The notes under the pieces: generated by a model | The model's database searches: none | Told to the model about the DNA's origin: nothing | The model's input: only the letters and a program-made list of their open reading frames with translations | Shown: positions 44,917 through 56,236 of the stretch, in pieces | How the letters are laid out: each line of letters begins with the position of its first letter | Position numbering within the stretch: the first letter of the stretch is position 1 | Program-made: the position numbers and the translations under genes | Origin: Beverwykella pulmonaria | Lineage: Eukaryota; Ascomycota; Dothideomycetes; Pleosporales; Melanommataceae | Reading direction: 5' to 3' | Assembly (NCBI GenBank): GCA_001599595.1 | Contig: BCHH01000009.1 | Location: 1,862,503-1,926,502, forward strand | Length of the DNA: 64,000 nt

Positions 44917-47020
44917 GACGAGGGTAAGCAAACGATATACAAAGTGATATACAAAGCTGATGTGAGTCCGACGGAGAAAGAATTGTTATAAAGTTCCGAA
45001 AATCAACCCGCTGCTTCTAATTCCAGAATCCGAAGGGCTTTGGGGAGTTTGGGGTTGAAGGAATGGGGAACTGGGGAACTGGGGAAGCCCAGGTCTTTGA
45101 AATAATGGCGACGAGTCGCTGCGGCTCCGCACGGAGCATGTATACGTCCAGCGTTGACACTTTGTGGGGTGACGATCGCTCTAGTTTCCAGGATAACAGC
45201 TGCATTAAACGAAGGAGTGAGGAGTCCGTCGTTGGTCTAGTACGTTCATGGCAAGAGCCTTGCTGGAAGTGGTCCTAGTTCGTACGGGCGGGAGAAGCCT
45301 GTACCGTTTTGTACCAATTGTAGTCCTAGGTTTTGTGCTTCCTTAGGCCCTAGAATCTCCCTCGGGCCCGTCATTGTTGCCTCTCCAGGCCTGTATGGCC
45401 AGAGCTTGCAACTAAGGGAATTATTTCAGTCTTCGAAACACACTTCCTATCCAACTACCACAGCTCCGTAGTCGGCGATTTTTGCGGAGCATTAGAATCC
45501 AGCTGGTGATTTCAAAACGCTCAGAATAGAATGGCCACAGTAAGACTATTGGCGCCTTCGTGACCTCGTGCGGTTTGGCTAGTGACTAGGGTCGAGCTAA
45601 AGCCGGTTCGGCGGAGATGAGGAGCAGTCAATGTGCGGAGAAAGGCCGACCTAGCGAGGTGCATGGATTAGTTCCCCAGTAAGGAACATCGAACGTGGCA
45701 TGCGTGGGTTATATTGCGGGGAAGCATGGCATGGCTGTTAAACCCACGGCCTTCAAACCTGGGGAAGCGATATCTCCAGACGTCATGTTGCAATTGCAGA
45801 ACGAGCAAGTTCACGTTTCTTTGGTGAGATTGAATTGTCGTTTACCAACGAATCCGTACCTATTGCTGCTTCATTGTCGGTATTTTTTTTTGGACATTCC
45901 GGTCGTGTGTCGGTCGTGTGTGGTAGCAAAACCGAGGCATCGCTGCTCATTCCATCGTCGTTTCAGCAGCAACAGTCGATTTTGCTAGTTGGGATCGGAT
46001 CAAAGGTTGCTGCTGGGATTTAGTGGCGTCATGATGGTGCTTGAGAGTGGAATGAGCCTGCCTCTTGCGTTCATCCGATGGCGCTTCGGATGAGGTGCGA
46101 CGGAGCGCATCCGGACTGCGCTAGTACCGTTTTGGTCATCGCCGATGAGTTGTGAAGCTGTGCGATCGACCCCTTTATTCTGACAAACTAGCACGGGCGT
46201 AGAACGGGCGAAGGAAGGTTTGAGGGCTGTATTTGTTCCGTTGCTCCATGCGGAAAGGGCTGAGGAGGGCGAAGTGTGCGAGAACTCTTGCTTCAATCAC
46301 GTTGACGAAGAACAACACAAGCGCGACAATGATGCAAAACTAGAGAGAGCTAATAGTCTCTAGCTTTCTGGAAGATGGGTGGCTTTATGATTTTTTTTAA
46401 TTCGAACAGCTTCTCAACTCTTATATTTTCCGCTTAACATGAGCATTAGCGTCGACTCGGAACTTGGGGAGCATTGCCATTTCCCCATTTGGAAAGCAGC
46501 CATTTCTCTGTTGTCGGCTTCGCCTTTGTTTTTGCTTTCTCTACCAAATGCACTTTCCTCTTCACTAAAAACCAAACCACCGCGCGCACGCACCCGACCG
46601 CTTCCTCCTCCACCCCAACTATTCGGACCTCTCCGCCGATTTGCAGTGCTGAGACGTAATCTACCGGTAGAATGATTATTATTATGCTCTGTTCTCGGAG
46701 CATACGTACGACGATACGTGGGTGCCCGTTGCGCTGCCTGAGAAGGTGATGAAGGGGGCTGGCGAAATGATTATGGAGAATGTTATGGAGAAGTGGAGGA
46801 CTAGACTTGAAGACCCTTGAGATGCAGAAGCTGGAGAGTGGTGGACAGAGGAGAGGTATGAGACACTACCCATGGACCTTTTTCCTAGATATTACATGAA
46901 GGCCTTTATTTCAGACGTTATAGCGTACGTTACATCTCTTTCTGACCGCACATATTCCCTCAGTATCCAGCACGAAACTGCCCTCTTCATCACAACCACC
47001 CCAGCGATCAACGACGCACC
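44917..47020. other. 2.1-kb gene-poor stretch
   Basis: Contains the promoter of the acetate-transporter-type gene. Frames on both strands near 45.7-46.7 kb lack motifs and consistent composition. No RNA gene or repeat was recognised. Confidence 0.45.
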
Positions 47021-47732
47021 TCATCTCCCCTCCAAACAATGCTCCATCTCTGGATAATCCCGGTACAGATTCACAAGCGGCAAGAACATTCTCTTCTTTA
47101 CCTCGTTTCCATTCGCCTCAGCTTCAGCCTGCTGCCTTGCCCACTCCCACATCTGGCTCCACGGAGCCCACTCCCAACTCGCGCACTTGTGCGGTTCAAG
47201 CGGCTGTACACAAATCAGCGCCGTTCTTTCTCTTCTTTGTCCCTTCAGCTAGCATATAAACGCTGCCAACCAATGAATGAATGAATGAAGATGCAAACTC
47301 ACCATCGGAACCCGATTCTCGCCAACAATAACACACGTCACGAAGATAGTAATATAGTGCTTTCCCTCCTCGGCCATGATATCGTTTGTAGCAACCAAGA
47401 ACTTGATGTCTCCGACCTCTAATCCCGTTTCTTCGAGGACTTCCCGCGCCGCGCAGGCAGCAAACGACTCGCCGTATTCAAGGTGCCCGCCTGGGAACTG
47501 CATGGTGCCTGTCGTCGATGTTCGTCAAAAATTGCAGGTTCAAATTAACTTTGGAAACAAAAGAGGGTAAATTTGCAAAGGGAATTGCACGGGTAGTGCG
47601 GTATCTGGAGAGGGACTTAGGAGGAGAAATACCGGCGCCGTGACTCCCACTTCGCACACCCATAATGACATTTCCCTTGCGGTCATGGATGGCAACGCCG
47701 ACGCCGACTTTTGGCCGTTGTACTTCTGTCAT
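47021..47732 (-). CDS. NUDIX hydrolase, NUDT1/NUDT15-like
   Basis: 162 aa in three exons on minus: 47732-47633, 47508-47303, 47203-47021. The Nudix box is complete: G-HLEYG-E-SFAACAA-REVLEETGL (GX5EX7REUXEEXGU), which binds the metal and cleaves the diphosphate. The N-terminus MTEVQRPKVGVGVAI matches the usual start of small soluble MutT-type pyrophosphatases, and exon 3 adds EPHKCASWEWAPWSQM and FLPLVNL. Such enzymes clean oxidised nucleotides (8-oxo-dGTP) or act on other nucleoside diphosphates; the exact substrate is not determined. ATGA repeats at 47272-47288 lie in the second intron. Confidence 0.92.
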
Positions 47733-48049
47733 TAAGATCAGCCGGAAAGGGTTGGTTTGGGCTTTTACTTTGATTTGCAGACTGTGGTGGAAATGGTAAG
47801 TGTCCACCTTCGTTTGCTTTGACGCTTGAGTCATACCTATTGGGGAACAAGACTTTCCTATTTTGGGACTAGTGCTTGTTTGCGATTGAAGAAGCCGCAG
47901 AGTGAGTCTTCTTGTGTACATGTTATTATTTGGTAGGACTAAGTGTTGTCTACTGGAACATATGCATGCCGCGGAAAGGGAAAAACTCCATGCGCTAATT
48001 CCAACGCCATGCTTCCCCAAAGACTCCCAATCCAACACCAGCACAAGCC

Positions 48050-49936
48050 CTAATCATCCTCATCCCTATCCCCCCAAACACCCATCTCCTCCCTCGCCAC
48101 AGCATCCAAATCAATCAACCCACCCCCATCTCCCTCCTCTTCACTATCATCCTCTACCTTCTTGTCCTCTCTCATTGCTTCTTCCCTTGACATTTCGCCC
48201 CACCCCGCATCTTCCTCTTCTTCGTCCCTCGGGAACGACGGAGATACGGGCACGAAGTCGTCCATGAGGTTCTGCGGTAGCCCCGAGGGGAGCATGCGGT
48301 GGTGGTCATCGGATGGTGTGAGTGGCATCATTGCCATTTCGGGAGCGTGAAAGAGGGGCGGCGTTGGGAGTCTTGGTGGAGTTGGTGCGGGCGCGGGCGC
48401 GGGCGCGGGAGCGGGTTCAGGTTCATGGTTCATGGGTTTTTGAGGCGAAGGCTCGGGCTGGCGGGATTTTGAATCCTTCTGTATCCGCTCGTGTTTGTCT
48501 TGACGGGCTTTTCGACGGGCCTCCCGTTCCCGGTGTCTTGTTTCTGAAGGTGGCGCTGAGGCCTCGACGGTAGCGGGTTCAATAGCCTGGGTTGGAGGAA
48601 GATTCGCGTGATGCTCTGACTGATGCTGCTGCGAGAAGGGAAAAATGGAGAACAGGGTGGAGCTCAGACTATGCCTATTTACTGCGGGTCTCTCAGATGG
48701 CGTCGGGTTTTCGTGGGACTCTGCTGTTGCTGGGGGTGGTAGAGACGCCGAATGAGAATGTGACACTCTGGAAGCGGTTTTGAGAACCGGACTTGGAGGC
48801 TTTGCTACAATGGTTGAGTCAGGGAGATCGCCCTGGCACATTTCGCATGCGGTCAAGTCCAGATGATTGAGAAATGTGCAGCGAGGACACTGCTTTTTCG
48901 ATTCTGCGTTTCGAGCTTGGGATGGAGTCTCGGAAGTTGTGACTTGTGGAGGAGCCGTATCGCCGAGCCCGGGCATGCTATATCCCGGGCTATAACGCTG
49001 GGAAGTCCTTGATGATTGTTTGCGAGGAGCTGATGTGTTGGGATTCGGTGGCTGTCGTCCTGATGAGGCAGATGGCTGGGTAATAGGTCCAGGATACGGA
49101 TCAATGGATATCACGACGGTGACATCTCTTTGAGTTCCGCACTTCAGGCATTGACACTGTCGTACAACTTGTCTCGTATGCGTATCCGACAGGTCGGCAG
49201 GCGCATCGAATCGAATCTCGAAACGACCTGGCTCACCAAAAGAGGCTGCCTTGTCTTTCTGTTTCCAAGCCTTCGCATTCGAGTATCCAGCGCCTCGGGA
49301 GACGATAGGTAGGATGGGGTCCACGCTTCCAAAGACTAGGTGGTCGACAAACGGAACTAGCATCAACGTGTCGCTGCTCTTGAATTTCGCATCCACCTCT
49401 GACCGCAGTCCAAAGTCATCCACGGAATGCAGGTGTCGGAAGTACTTTGCGAACATATCGCCGTACCACTGCCGCACTTTGACACCTTGTTGTAGCAGTT
49501 CATGGGGAATATTACGCGGCACAGGAGATGGCCACAAGGCATCGATGAGATGTTTCTCTTTCAACGCTTTCCTGACCATGAGATCTAGCCGGCATGATTC
49601 ATACAGCTTCTTCTCCAGCCGTTCGTGGAGCTCGTACTTGGCGAAGCGTATCACTATCCCTCTGACGAAGCCCGAGTCAAGATTCCGTTGGCGAACAAAG
49701 TAGTCCAGAGATTCGAGGTCCTTTTGGGCTTGTGCGTTGGCGGGGCGGAAAGTGAGCGGTGTGAGCTCGTGACCCATGGAAACCCATCGCTGCGGTTGTC
49801 GAGGCACGGCTGCTGCTGTTCCCCAGAAAGATCGTATAGGCCAGTATTCTGCCCTGAAGTAGTTGAATATGAAGTCGAGGAAATCTGTCTCCGTCAAAGG
49901 TAGCATGGCATGTCCACGAGGTATATCGATGGCCAT
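48050..49936 (-). CDS. RanBP2/NZF zinc-finger protein, probable ubiquitin binder
   Basis: Intronless, 628 aa. The first ~280 residues look globular with helices (FLDFIFNYFRAEYWPIRSFW, LEKKLYESCRLDLMVRKALK) and a CQCLKC pair at 261-266. Residues 350-367 form an NZF-type finger, CPRCTFLNHLDLTACEMC. The Thr-Phe after the second Cys and the Met before the last Cys match the TF/M signature of ubiquitin-binding NZF fingers such as Npl4. The C-terminal half is disordered: Ser/Pro-rich, an Arg/Lys-rich helix (RHREREARRKARQDKHERI), a Pro-Ala repeat and an acidic tail. The N-terminal domain is not recognised. A role in ubiquitin signalling is inferred from the finger only. Confidence 0.8.
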   Translation of the reverse strand: MAIDIPRGHAMLPLTETDFLDFIFNYFRAEYWPIRSFWGTAAAVPRQPQRWVSMGHELTPLTFRPANAQAQKDLESLDYFVRQRNLDSGFVRGIVIRFAKYELHERLEKKLYESCRLDLMVRKALKEKHLIDALWPSPVPRNIPHELLQQGVKVRQWYGDMFAKYFRHLHSVDDFGLRSEVDAKFKSSDTLMLVPFVDHLVFGSVDPILPIVSRGAGYSNAKAWKQKDKAASFGEPGRFEIRFDAPADLSDTHTRQVVRQCQCLKCGTQRDVTVVISIDPYPGPITQPSASSGRQPPNPNTSAPRKQSSRTSQRYSPGYSMPGLGDTAPPQVTTSETPSQARNAESKKQCPRCTFLNHLDLTACEMCQGDLPDSTIVAKPPSPVLKTASRVSHSHSASLPPPATAESHENPTPSERPAVNRHSLSSTLFSIFPFSQQHQSEHHANLPPTQAIEPATVEASAPPSETRHREREARRKARQDKHERIQKDSKSRQPEPSPQKPMNHEPEPAPAPAPAPAPTPPRLPTPPLFHAPEMAMMPLTPSDDHHRMLPSGLPQNLMDDFVPVSPSFPRDEEEEDAGWGEMSREEAMREDKKVEDDSEEEGDGGGLIDLDAVAREEMGVWGDRDEDD

Positions 49937-50635
49937 AGCTGTATTCGTGAAACCTGTGTGGCAAACGGCGAGAGCCCTTCCTTCGATCTATCCAAAAGGC
50001 ACACACAAAAAATGAAATGCGAAGGAAGAATAGGGTACCACTATCAAGAACAGAGGCTGGTAAGTATGTGAGACTTCTCCACGTAGCCTTTCTTTGTGCC
50101 CGTGGTCGATAAAGCTGCTGCCTTGGAGGATGAAGAAGCGTACGCGTAGGCGCGTCCGGATCGGTTTTACGAAATGACGAGGCACACAGGCGGCACCAGC
50201 CACTCCTCGTGACAGTTGCTTAGACGGGTGCAAAGTAGTGTGGTGGTCCAATAATCGAGGTTCGCTGGATGTGAGTTCGTGAAGGGATACGTCATGGCAG
50301 CAGGCTAAGAGGTGGCGATGTGGCGCAGGCTCAAAATTTCATTAATCGGCACGAGGCGTCTCGTATTGTCACATTCAAGGAAACCGCACCCAAGAGATCC
50401 CCGGAGTCGTTTAAAGAATAGTTCTTTTCTCTATATCCAAATCCCAAGTTTTTATTCTTTCCTAGGATGAACAGCAAAACCAAAACACGACCAAGCACCC
50501 ACCCTGTAACGCCAAATGGATGCAAATATTGACCCTATTCCAACTCCAAGCAATGCAAAACCAAACCGCAACATGGCCGAAGCCTTCTCCAAGGCTTCAG
50601 AGGGGTATCATCATGCAATCCTTCCAACCAACCGA
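49937..50635. other. Promoter of the NZF gene and 3' end of the GH47 gene
   Basis: Both flanking genes are on minus, so this gap carries the GH47 3' UTR and the NZF promoter. No additional coding frame is supported. Confidence 0.55.
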
Positions 50636-52504
50636 CTAGCCACCCGCCTCCATCCTGATCAACTTAGGCCTCCTAAAAGGATGTGCCTCTGTGTTGAAAA
50701 CCCAGTCGTCTAGATTGATCATGTCGGGCGGACTGAAAATCAGATAAAAGTACTTGAGCGTCTCCGCAAGCCAAAAAGACTCCATCTTGTCCTCGGGCGT
50801 CTGAGGTGGATAGGCAGTAACATCGAACACCTGGCCGTTTCCAAACTTGGTAGAAGAGGCCTGCAGGATGCCAGTGAACATATCCCAAGCGTGGTCTAGA
50901 TATTCTTCATAGCCGGTGATGCGGTACATGATGAACACGGATTCGATTGCTTCGGGACGCAAGAGGTATCGCTTGTCATCAAGCTGGGTGAAGCCTGGAG
51001 GGAGCCTGCTATCGAGCACGGTGGCTTCAAAGTCATCTTTGTGCTTGTAGGCATGACGCAGAACCTCTTCCTCGTACATGGTCTGGTTCCATGGACACAC
51101 GTGGCGATCCTCGCAGACGGCGGTATGGAAGATCTCGGGCATGATGCCTGTGGGCATGGACTTGTAGGCGAATATGCAGCCCTCGGTCAGCTTTGCGCCC
51201 AGGTCAACGTCGTGCTTATTTTCAAAGATACGGCCCGCGAGCGCATAGAAGCCCCCAATGAAACAGGTCAAATGCTGCATCCTTGGATCGACTTTGATTT
51301 CGACATCGTCGTATGCATTGACGTTACCACAGTACAGCAGTTCACTTCCTACTTTCTCGTCGGGGATCATGGGGCGAAAGAGCATGTACTTGTCGATCAT
51401 CGGAGCCGAATCCTTGTACAATTTTCGGTAGACTGGCTCTAGGCCTCCGAGAAGCGCATACATTTTCGGAAAATATTCATACGAGGAGTCGGCCATGGCG
51501 CCAACAGTAAACGAATGGTCCGACGCCAGGTCCTCCCTCTGAGCATTTATCCAAGTTGGGAAGAGTCCTGGGATGCGGGTCTCGTTCTGCGCACGGTCGA
51601 GAAGCTCGGTGACACGCGCAACAGCGTCGTAGTATTTCGGTTGCTGTGTAACCTGAGCCAGTCGCGTGAATTCCATGGTGAGCGAGCCGATGGCAGCAAA
51701 GCAAATCTGGTTATCCGCACTGAATCCAGGGCCTTCCGTCTGCTTTGCGCTCTCGATTGGGAGCCGGTCCAAAGGCATGTTGTTCGTTGTGTCGAAGGCT
51801 CGATAGAGCATTTCCCCGAGCTGAATGGCTTTTTCCAACAGCACCTTCTCGTTGCTGAGATCGTACGCGCTCAGCAAGCCTCCCAGGTATCGAATGGTAG
51901 TCTCGAACACGCTGATGGTGTTCATTGTCGACTTTCCAAAGTCTATGTGGGCGACAGCTTCAACCGCATCGTAGAAGTCGTCCTTGAACCCCATTATCCA
52001 CAATGTGTCGAGGGAGTCGACCAGGGTGGCCCCCCAGGCCCCAAATGTGTCGTCTCCCTTCCCGGCCAGAGGCATAAGCTCGTCCCGAGTCCACGCATAT
52101 TTCTTGTAGCTTCCCCAACTGCGTTCGAACTCCTTGCGCACAGCCACGCGCCGGGCTTCTCGTCGCGCTTTCTGGGAGCTCGTTTCTTCGGGAAAGTCGA
52201 ACTGGATCGGAGGAAGCGTGCGGGGTTTGCCAGTGGGCAGCGGTATGTACGATTCGATCTTGTTGTGAAAGGGGGCTTTGCGCCAATCGTACGAGCCTTT
52301 CGAGATGAAACCGTCCACGTTGGCGCGGTCGTTCATGTACGCTTCGTGAGCATCGAAAGGCACTGCTAGCGTATCGATCGGTCCATTGTAGATATAAAGG
52401 ATGCCGAAGGTGAGACCTGCAAGGAGCGAATAGACGAGAATCCTATTGTGTCGTCGTGACATGGGCTTGTAGTTCACGCCTCGAGGCATCTTGATCCTGA
52501 CCAT
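50636..52504 (-). CDS. GH47 class I alpha-1,2-mannosidase
   Basis: Intronless, 622 aa, type II membrane topology: a short basic cytosolic tail, then one anchor helix (RILVYSLLAGLTFGILYIY), then the lumenal catalytic domain. GH47 blocks are clear: YAWTRDELMPL, GWGATLVDSLDTLWIMG-like (GAWGATLVDSLDTL), SVFETTIRYLGGLLSAYDLS, FTVGAMADSSYEYFPK, the conserved Cys pair around HLTCFIGGFYALAG and LTEGCIFAYK, YLLRPEAIESVFIMYRITG, and the calcium-binding Thr in VFNTEAHP. These enzymes trim Man9GlcNAc2 glycans in the ER/Golgi. The first true ATG is 52504; the frame extends upstream without one. Confidence 0.95.
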   Translation of the reverse strand: MVRIKMPRGVNYKPMSRRHNRILVYSLLAGLTFGILYIYNGPIDTLAVPFDAHEAYMNDRANVDGFISKGSYDWRKAPFHNKIESYIPLPTGKPRTLPPIQFDFPEETSSQKARREARRVAVRKEFERSWGSYKKYAWTRDELMPLAGKGDDTFGAWGATLVDSLDTLWIMGFKDDFYDAVEAVAHIDFGKSTMNTISVFETTIRYLGGLLSAYDLSNEKVLLEKAIQLGEMLYRAFDTTNNMPLDRLPIESAKQTEGPGFSADNQICFAAIGSLTMEFTRLAQVTQQPKYYDAVARVTELLDRAQNETRIPGLFPTWINAQREDLASDHSFTVGAMADSSYEYFPKMYALLGGLEPVYRKLYKDSAPMIDKYMLFRPMIPDEKVGSELLYCGNVNAYDDVEIKVDPRMQHLTCFIGGFYALAGRIFENKHDVDLGAKLTEGCIFAYKSMPTGIMPEIFHTAVCEDRHVCPWNQTMYEEEVLRHAYKHKDDFEATVLDSRLPPGFTQLDDKRYLLRPEAIESVFIMYRITGYEEYLDHAWDMFTGILQASSTKFGNGQVFDVTAYPPQTPEDKMESFWLAETLKYFYLIFSPPDMINLDDWVFNTEAHPFRRPKLIRMEAGG

Positions 52505-53564
52505 TGTGACACACAAAGGGGAGGGGGGTTTTCTTCTTTGGAGGATATTCCTACAGTACGTCAAAATGGTCAAACTCCCGTGCTGTGCGTTGCGGTATAA
52601 CTATGCGCCCAGGGGCTGGTAACAAAAAGAAGCGTGTAGGCGGGCCGCAGCGCGGATTCCAATATCAGATGCCGAGGAGCTGCCCCAGGCACGCGTACAG
52701 GGCAACCCGAACAGCTCGCAAGGCTAAAGAGTGACGGAAGTATAAACGATGACCCGGATATGCGGCATGAAGACTAAAGGAAAGGAATAGGACTCAAGGC
52801 TCGCTCATCAAGGTGATGGTAAAGAAAGGGAGACACAGGGGCCACTTCTCACCGTCCGGAGGTTTACGAGAGATGGACAGGGCTAGCTTACTAGGCGCCA
52901 AGGCAGGACCGAGAACAACATCTGGCAAGAACCGTCAGCAGGCGCTTCGTTAAAAGAAATATTTCATCCTATGGAATAAATGAAGATGCTCCCGCCATGG
53001 TTGGCGTACATGTGAGACGTGTTCTGGTCCAAACGCCGAGCTCCCACTAAAACGCCGCCGTCCAAATTGGTCCTTTATTTTAGACCTCTTGTGTGCCGGA
53101 CAGACTCGGCAATTCATGCTTGGGGCATGCGTGACATTTGGCACGCAAACATTGACCATTGACCATTGACATACACGTTCATATTACGGAGGTAAAGATG
53201 CGCTAGATCATCTGGCTACTACCATGGTTGCTGCAATCTGCTGCAGGGCCTTTATGATCGTGCATTCCGGGAATTATGGATCTGCGTGACCTGGGTGGAA
53301 CATGTTCGGTTCGAGAAGGAGGTACACTCACTGTGAGGGACTCGAAGCGTGAGGGGCTACCTTTTCATGCGGGCCAGCTATAGGTGTTGAGTGTTCAGAG
53401 AATGCCACTATTTTGTCTATTCCAAAAATGTCACGCATGTGAATCTGCGTCTATGTCCCGCCTGTCCCCATCCCTAGAGTATGGTGATGAAAGTGGTGCC
53501 CCGCCGTGATATGATCGAAGCAGGCACATGAGATGGTGGTCGACCCGTAACTACCCCGGCCATC
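52505..53564. other. Intergenic between GH47 and URA5
   Basis: Holds the GH47 promoter and the URA5 3' region. A short tandem of TTGACCA-like sequence occurs at 53152-53170. No gene recognised. Confidence 0.55.
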
Positions 53565-54266
53565 TCAGTCGCTTGCCTTGTACTTTGCCCGGTACTCATC
53601 CAGTCTCTTCAGATCATCAGCACTTCCCAGGCTCTTCAGATACTCCACCACATCATCCAGCGTCAGTATGGCCAGGACGGGAATACCGTACTGCTTCCTG
53701 ACCTCTCCAATGGCACTCGGGCGCGGAGTGCCATCATCGTCCGTAGCACTGGGCGTCTTCTCGAGCCGGTCAAATGCCACAATGATGCCCACGAGTTCGC
53801 CGCCTTCTGCCTTGATGATCTCAATCGCCTCTCTGATTGCGGTGCCAGCGGTGATGACATCGTCCACAATGACAATCTTCTGCCCCTTCAGCGAAGCGCC
53901 CACGATGTTCCCGCCCTCGCCGTGCGTCTTTGCCTCCTTGCGGTTGAAGCTGTAGCTCTTCTTGCCGTACGTCGCGAGGTCCAGATCGGCCAGCTTGTCC
54001 ACGGTCGCCGCCGCAAGCGGGATCCCCTTGTACGCGGGCCCGAAGAGCACGCCCCACTGGAACGAGGGATCGGATTCCGCGTGGGCTTTGAGCGTGTGCG
54101 CGTATGCGGAGGATATGGAGCGAAGCAGGTCGGCGCGATGGAAGAGCCCAGCGTTGAAGAAGTACGGCGACACGCGCTTGGACTTGAGCGTGAATGTGCC
54201 GAACTTGAGGGCGCCCGCCTCGACGCAGTCCTTGAGGAAGTTCTCCTTGTATAAGGGCAGCGACAT
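53565..54266 (-). CDS. URA5: Orotate phosphoribosyltransferase
   Basis: Intronless, 233 aa. Converts orotate and PRPP to orotidine monophosphate in de novo pyrimidine synthesis. Family markers: [20 protein letters not shown] (orotate site), [27 protein letters not shown] (catalytic flexible loop) and the PRPP-binding [12 protein letters not shown] (132-143). Length fits fungal homologues. The ATG at 54266 starts the conserved [11 protein letters not shown]; the frame continues 27 codons upstream without conservation. It is divergent from TIM23 with only 344 bp between starts. Confidence 0.96.
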   Translation of the reverse strand: MSLPLYKENFLKDCVEAGALKFGTFTLKSKRVSPYFFNAGLFHRADLLRSISSAYAHTLKAHAESDPSFQWGVLFGPAYKGIPLAAATVDKLADLDLATYGKKSYSFNRKEAKTHGEGGNIVGASLKGQKIVIVDDVITAGTAIREAIEIIKAEGGELVGIIVAFDRLEKTPSATDDDGTPRPSAIGEVRKQYGIPVLAILTLDDVVEYLKSLGSADDLKRLDEYRAKYKASD

Positions 54267-54610
54267 GGCGTGGAGGAGCTGCAGTGCGCTGTGGTGGGGA
54301 AGCAGATGCAAAACCTTGCCCCGAATTCGGGAACAGCCTGTGCGCACGGACCAGCCTCTAGTCTCGAGCCTGCCAGAAATTTACGAGGCAATCGTCACTT
54401 CCACTCCGAGATTGTGCCCCAGCCCGCGCCTTGCCCACCACTGCCATCGTCTGCGCATCTCCACTGCCCGCAGTGCAATTGTTTCCCTCGGTCTCTTCTG
54501 GTCTCTCCTCGCATTTTCAGGCGTTCCTTCCCCGCTGCTGGGCCATTGACGGCCATCGCGCCCCAACCCTCGGTCTTTCACCCGCCCGCCCACCACCACA
54601 TACCCTCAAC
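54267..54610. promoter_or_regulatory. Divergent URA5/TIM23 promoter
   Basis: 344 bp separate two outward-facing starts. The TIM23 side is strongly C/T-rich. No TATA box stands out, in line with housekeeping promoters. Confidence 0.6.
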
Positions 54611-55376
54611 ATGACCATGTAGGCCCTTATTTCCAGATGCCCATTGTACTGCAAGAGCTGACACTCCCCCAGCTGGGACACCCTCACGGGCCGCAAATCC
54701 ACCTCACCCCCCACCTCTCCCACCCCCGAACCCCACGACAACTTCTCACCTCAACCCTTCGACCCCAGCACCGCCATCCAAAACACCTCGGAATTCCTGA
54801 TAGACCCGTCCGCCCTGCACCCGCTGGCAGGCCTCAACCAGGACACGCTCGACTACCTCGCCCTCGACGAGTCGGTCCTCTCCGACCTCCCGGGCGCACA
54901 GTCGGCGCTCCCCTCGCGCGGCTGGTCGGACGACCTGTGCTATGGGACGGGAATCAGCTACCTGAGTGCGCTGGCGGTGGGGGGAGCATGGGGCCTCGCC
55001 GAGGGACTGCAGAAGAATCCCCCCACCATGGCGCCGAGGTTGCGGTTGAACGGCGTGTTGAACGCGGTTACGAGACGGGGCCCGTTTTTGGGCAATTCTG
55101 CGGGCGTCGTGGCGCTGGTGTACAACGGGACGAACAGCACGATTGGGTACTGGAGGGGCAAACACGATATAACGAACAGTGTCGTGGCCGGCGCCATCAG
55201 TGGTGCGATATTTAAGAGCACGAGGGGTCTGCGGCCCATGATGATTAGTGCGGGAATCGTTTCGAGCGTGGCGGGCTCGTGGGCAGTACGTCTTGCTTCC
55301 CATTTCCTTGCACGAGAACTGGACGCTGATATTGCTGCAGATATTCCGCAAAGTGTACTTCGAAAGCCCCAACTAA
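54611..55376 (+). CDS. TIM23: Mitochondrial import inner membrane translocase subunit TIM23
   Basis: 218 aa in three exons: 54611-54618 (8 nt: ATG ACC AT), 54673-55285, 55341-55376. Splicing gives MTIWDTLTGRKS, matching the family start. An intermembrane-space segment follows (SEFLIDPSALHPLAGLNQDTLDYLALDE), which in yeast binds presequences and mediates dimerisation. Then comes the Tim17/22/23 membrane domain: GWSDDLCYGTGISYLSAL, GLAEGLQ, LNAVTRRGPFLGNSAGVVALVYN, and GAISGAIFKSTRGLRPMM. The last exon supplies IFRKVYFESPN. The protein forms the channel-side core of the TIM23 complex. Without the 8-nt exon there is no in-frame ATG before the conserved region. Confidence 0.93.
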
Positions 55377-56236
55377 CCGAGCGATGGAACGAAAAATGGA
55401 CATGATATGTCGAATAGACAACAGTGGAGTTTGATTGCGATTTATTTTTTCTTCTAGCTGTACAACCATTTTCTGCATTACTACTTACTTTTGTGCCACT
55501 GCGGCATACTTCTCTCAACTCTCACCATGGGGTTGAACCCCACTGTACAATAGATGGTTTCTGGTGGTGTTGGCTGGATTTTGGTCGGTATACGTACAGC
55601 ATCATTCATGCAATCTAGAAGGTGTGGGCAGCGTGGGGGATATTCAGCGCGCGAATGAGGCTGTAAGAACACGAGCGTGGAAAATAATACGAGACCATTT
55701 TTATGTATCAGAACATACTGTATACTCGGAGTCGGAGAATTTTCAACTGCGCCGCAGACGAGCATGAAAGGATCCTACAGCTACGCCTCTTAGGGGCATG
55801 AAAGTTAAACTGAACCTCACAGCTCCAGTCTTCAATCACCCACACACACAGCCCTCGAAGACAAACATCTTTTGTTCGTTTCCTACTTTATCTCGATTTC
55901 CCTTTTCCCTGTGAAAATCTATCCCATAAAGAGTACTAGTGCGTCCAATTCAAACCAACAAGTTCGTACAAGTGTGATCTCATACATACTGAATTAACTA
56001 TATAGATAGGGTACAAGGTTAGTACTATACTACTACAACAAACATGACTCATATAAAAAAAGCTCGCTGGTATCCTATGTCGTGCCTCCTAAACCACGAA
56101 GAAACGAAGTATTTTTTCCACCCCTCTCCATCAACATGCCCGTGAAGAACAAAAGAGAATAGTCGAGTCCCGATATCTGCACCACACATTCTCTCCTCTT
56201 GGTATCTCTTCTCATCTTTCAGAGTGTGAATATGGT
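55377..56236. other. Convergent 3' region, no gene
   Basis: Lies between the 3' ends of TIM23 (+) and the PAN-like gene (-). AT-rich, with several AATAAA-like and TATA-like strings (55440-56060) that suit polyadenylation. No coding frame supported. Confidence 0.6.

Noticed and set aside
50636..52369. Plus-strand frame of 284 codons antisense to GH47
   Set aside because: Overlaps conserved GH47 coding sequence throughout; composition is typical of a complementary-strand shadow.
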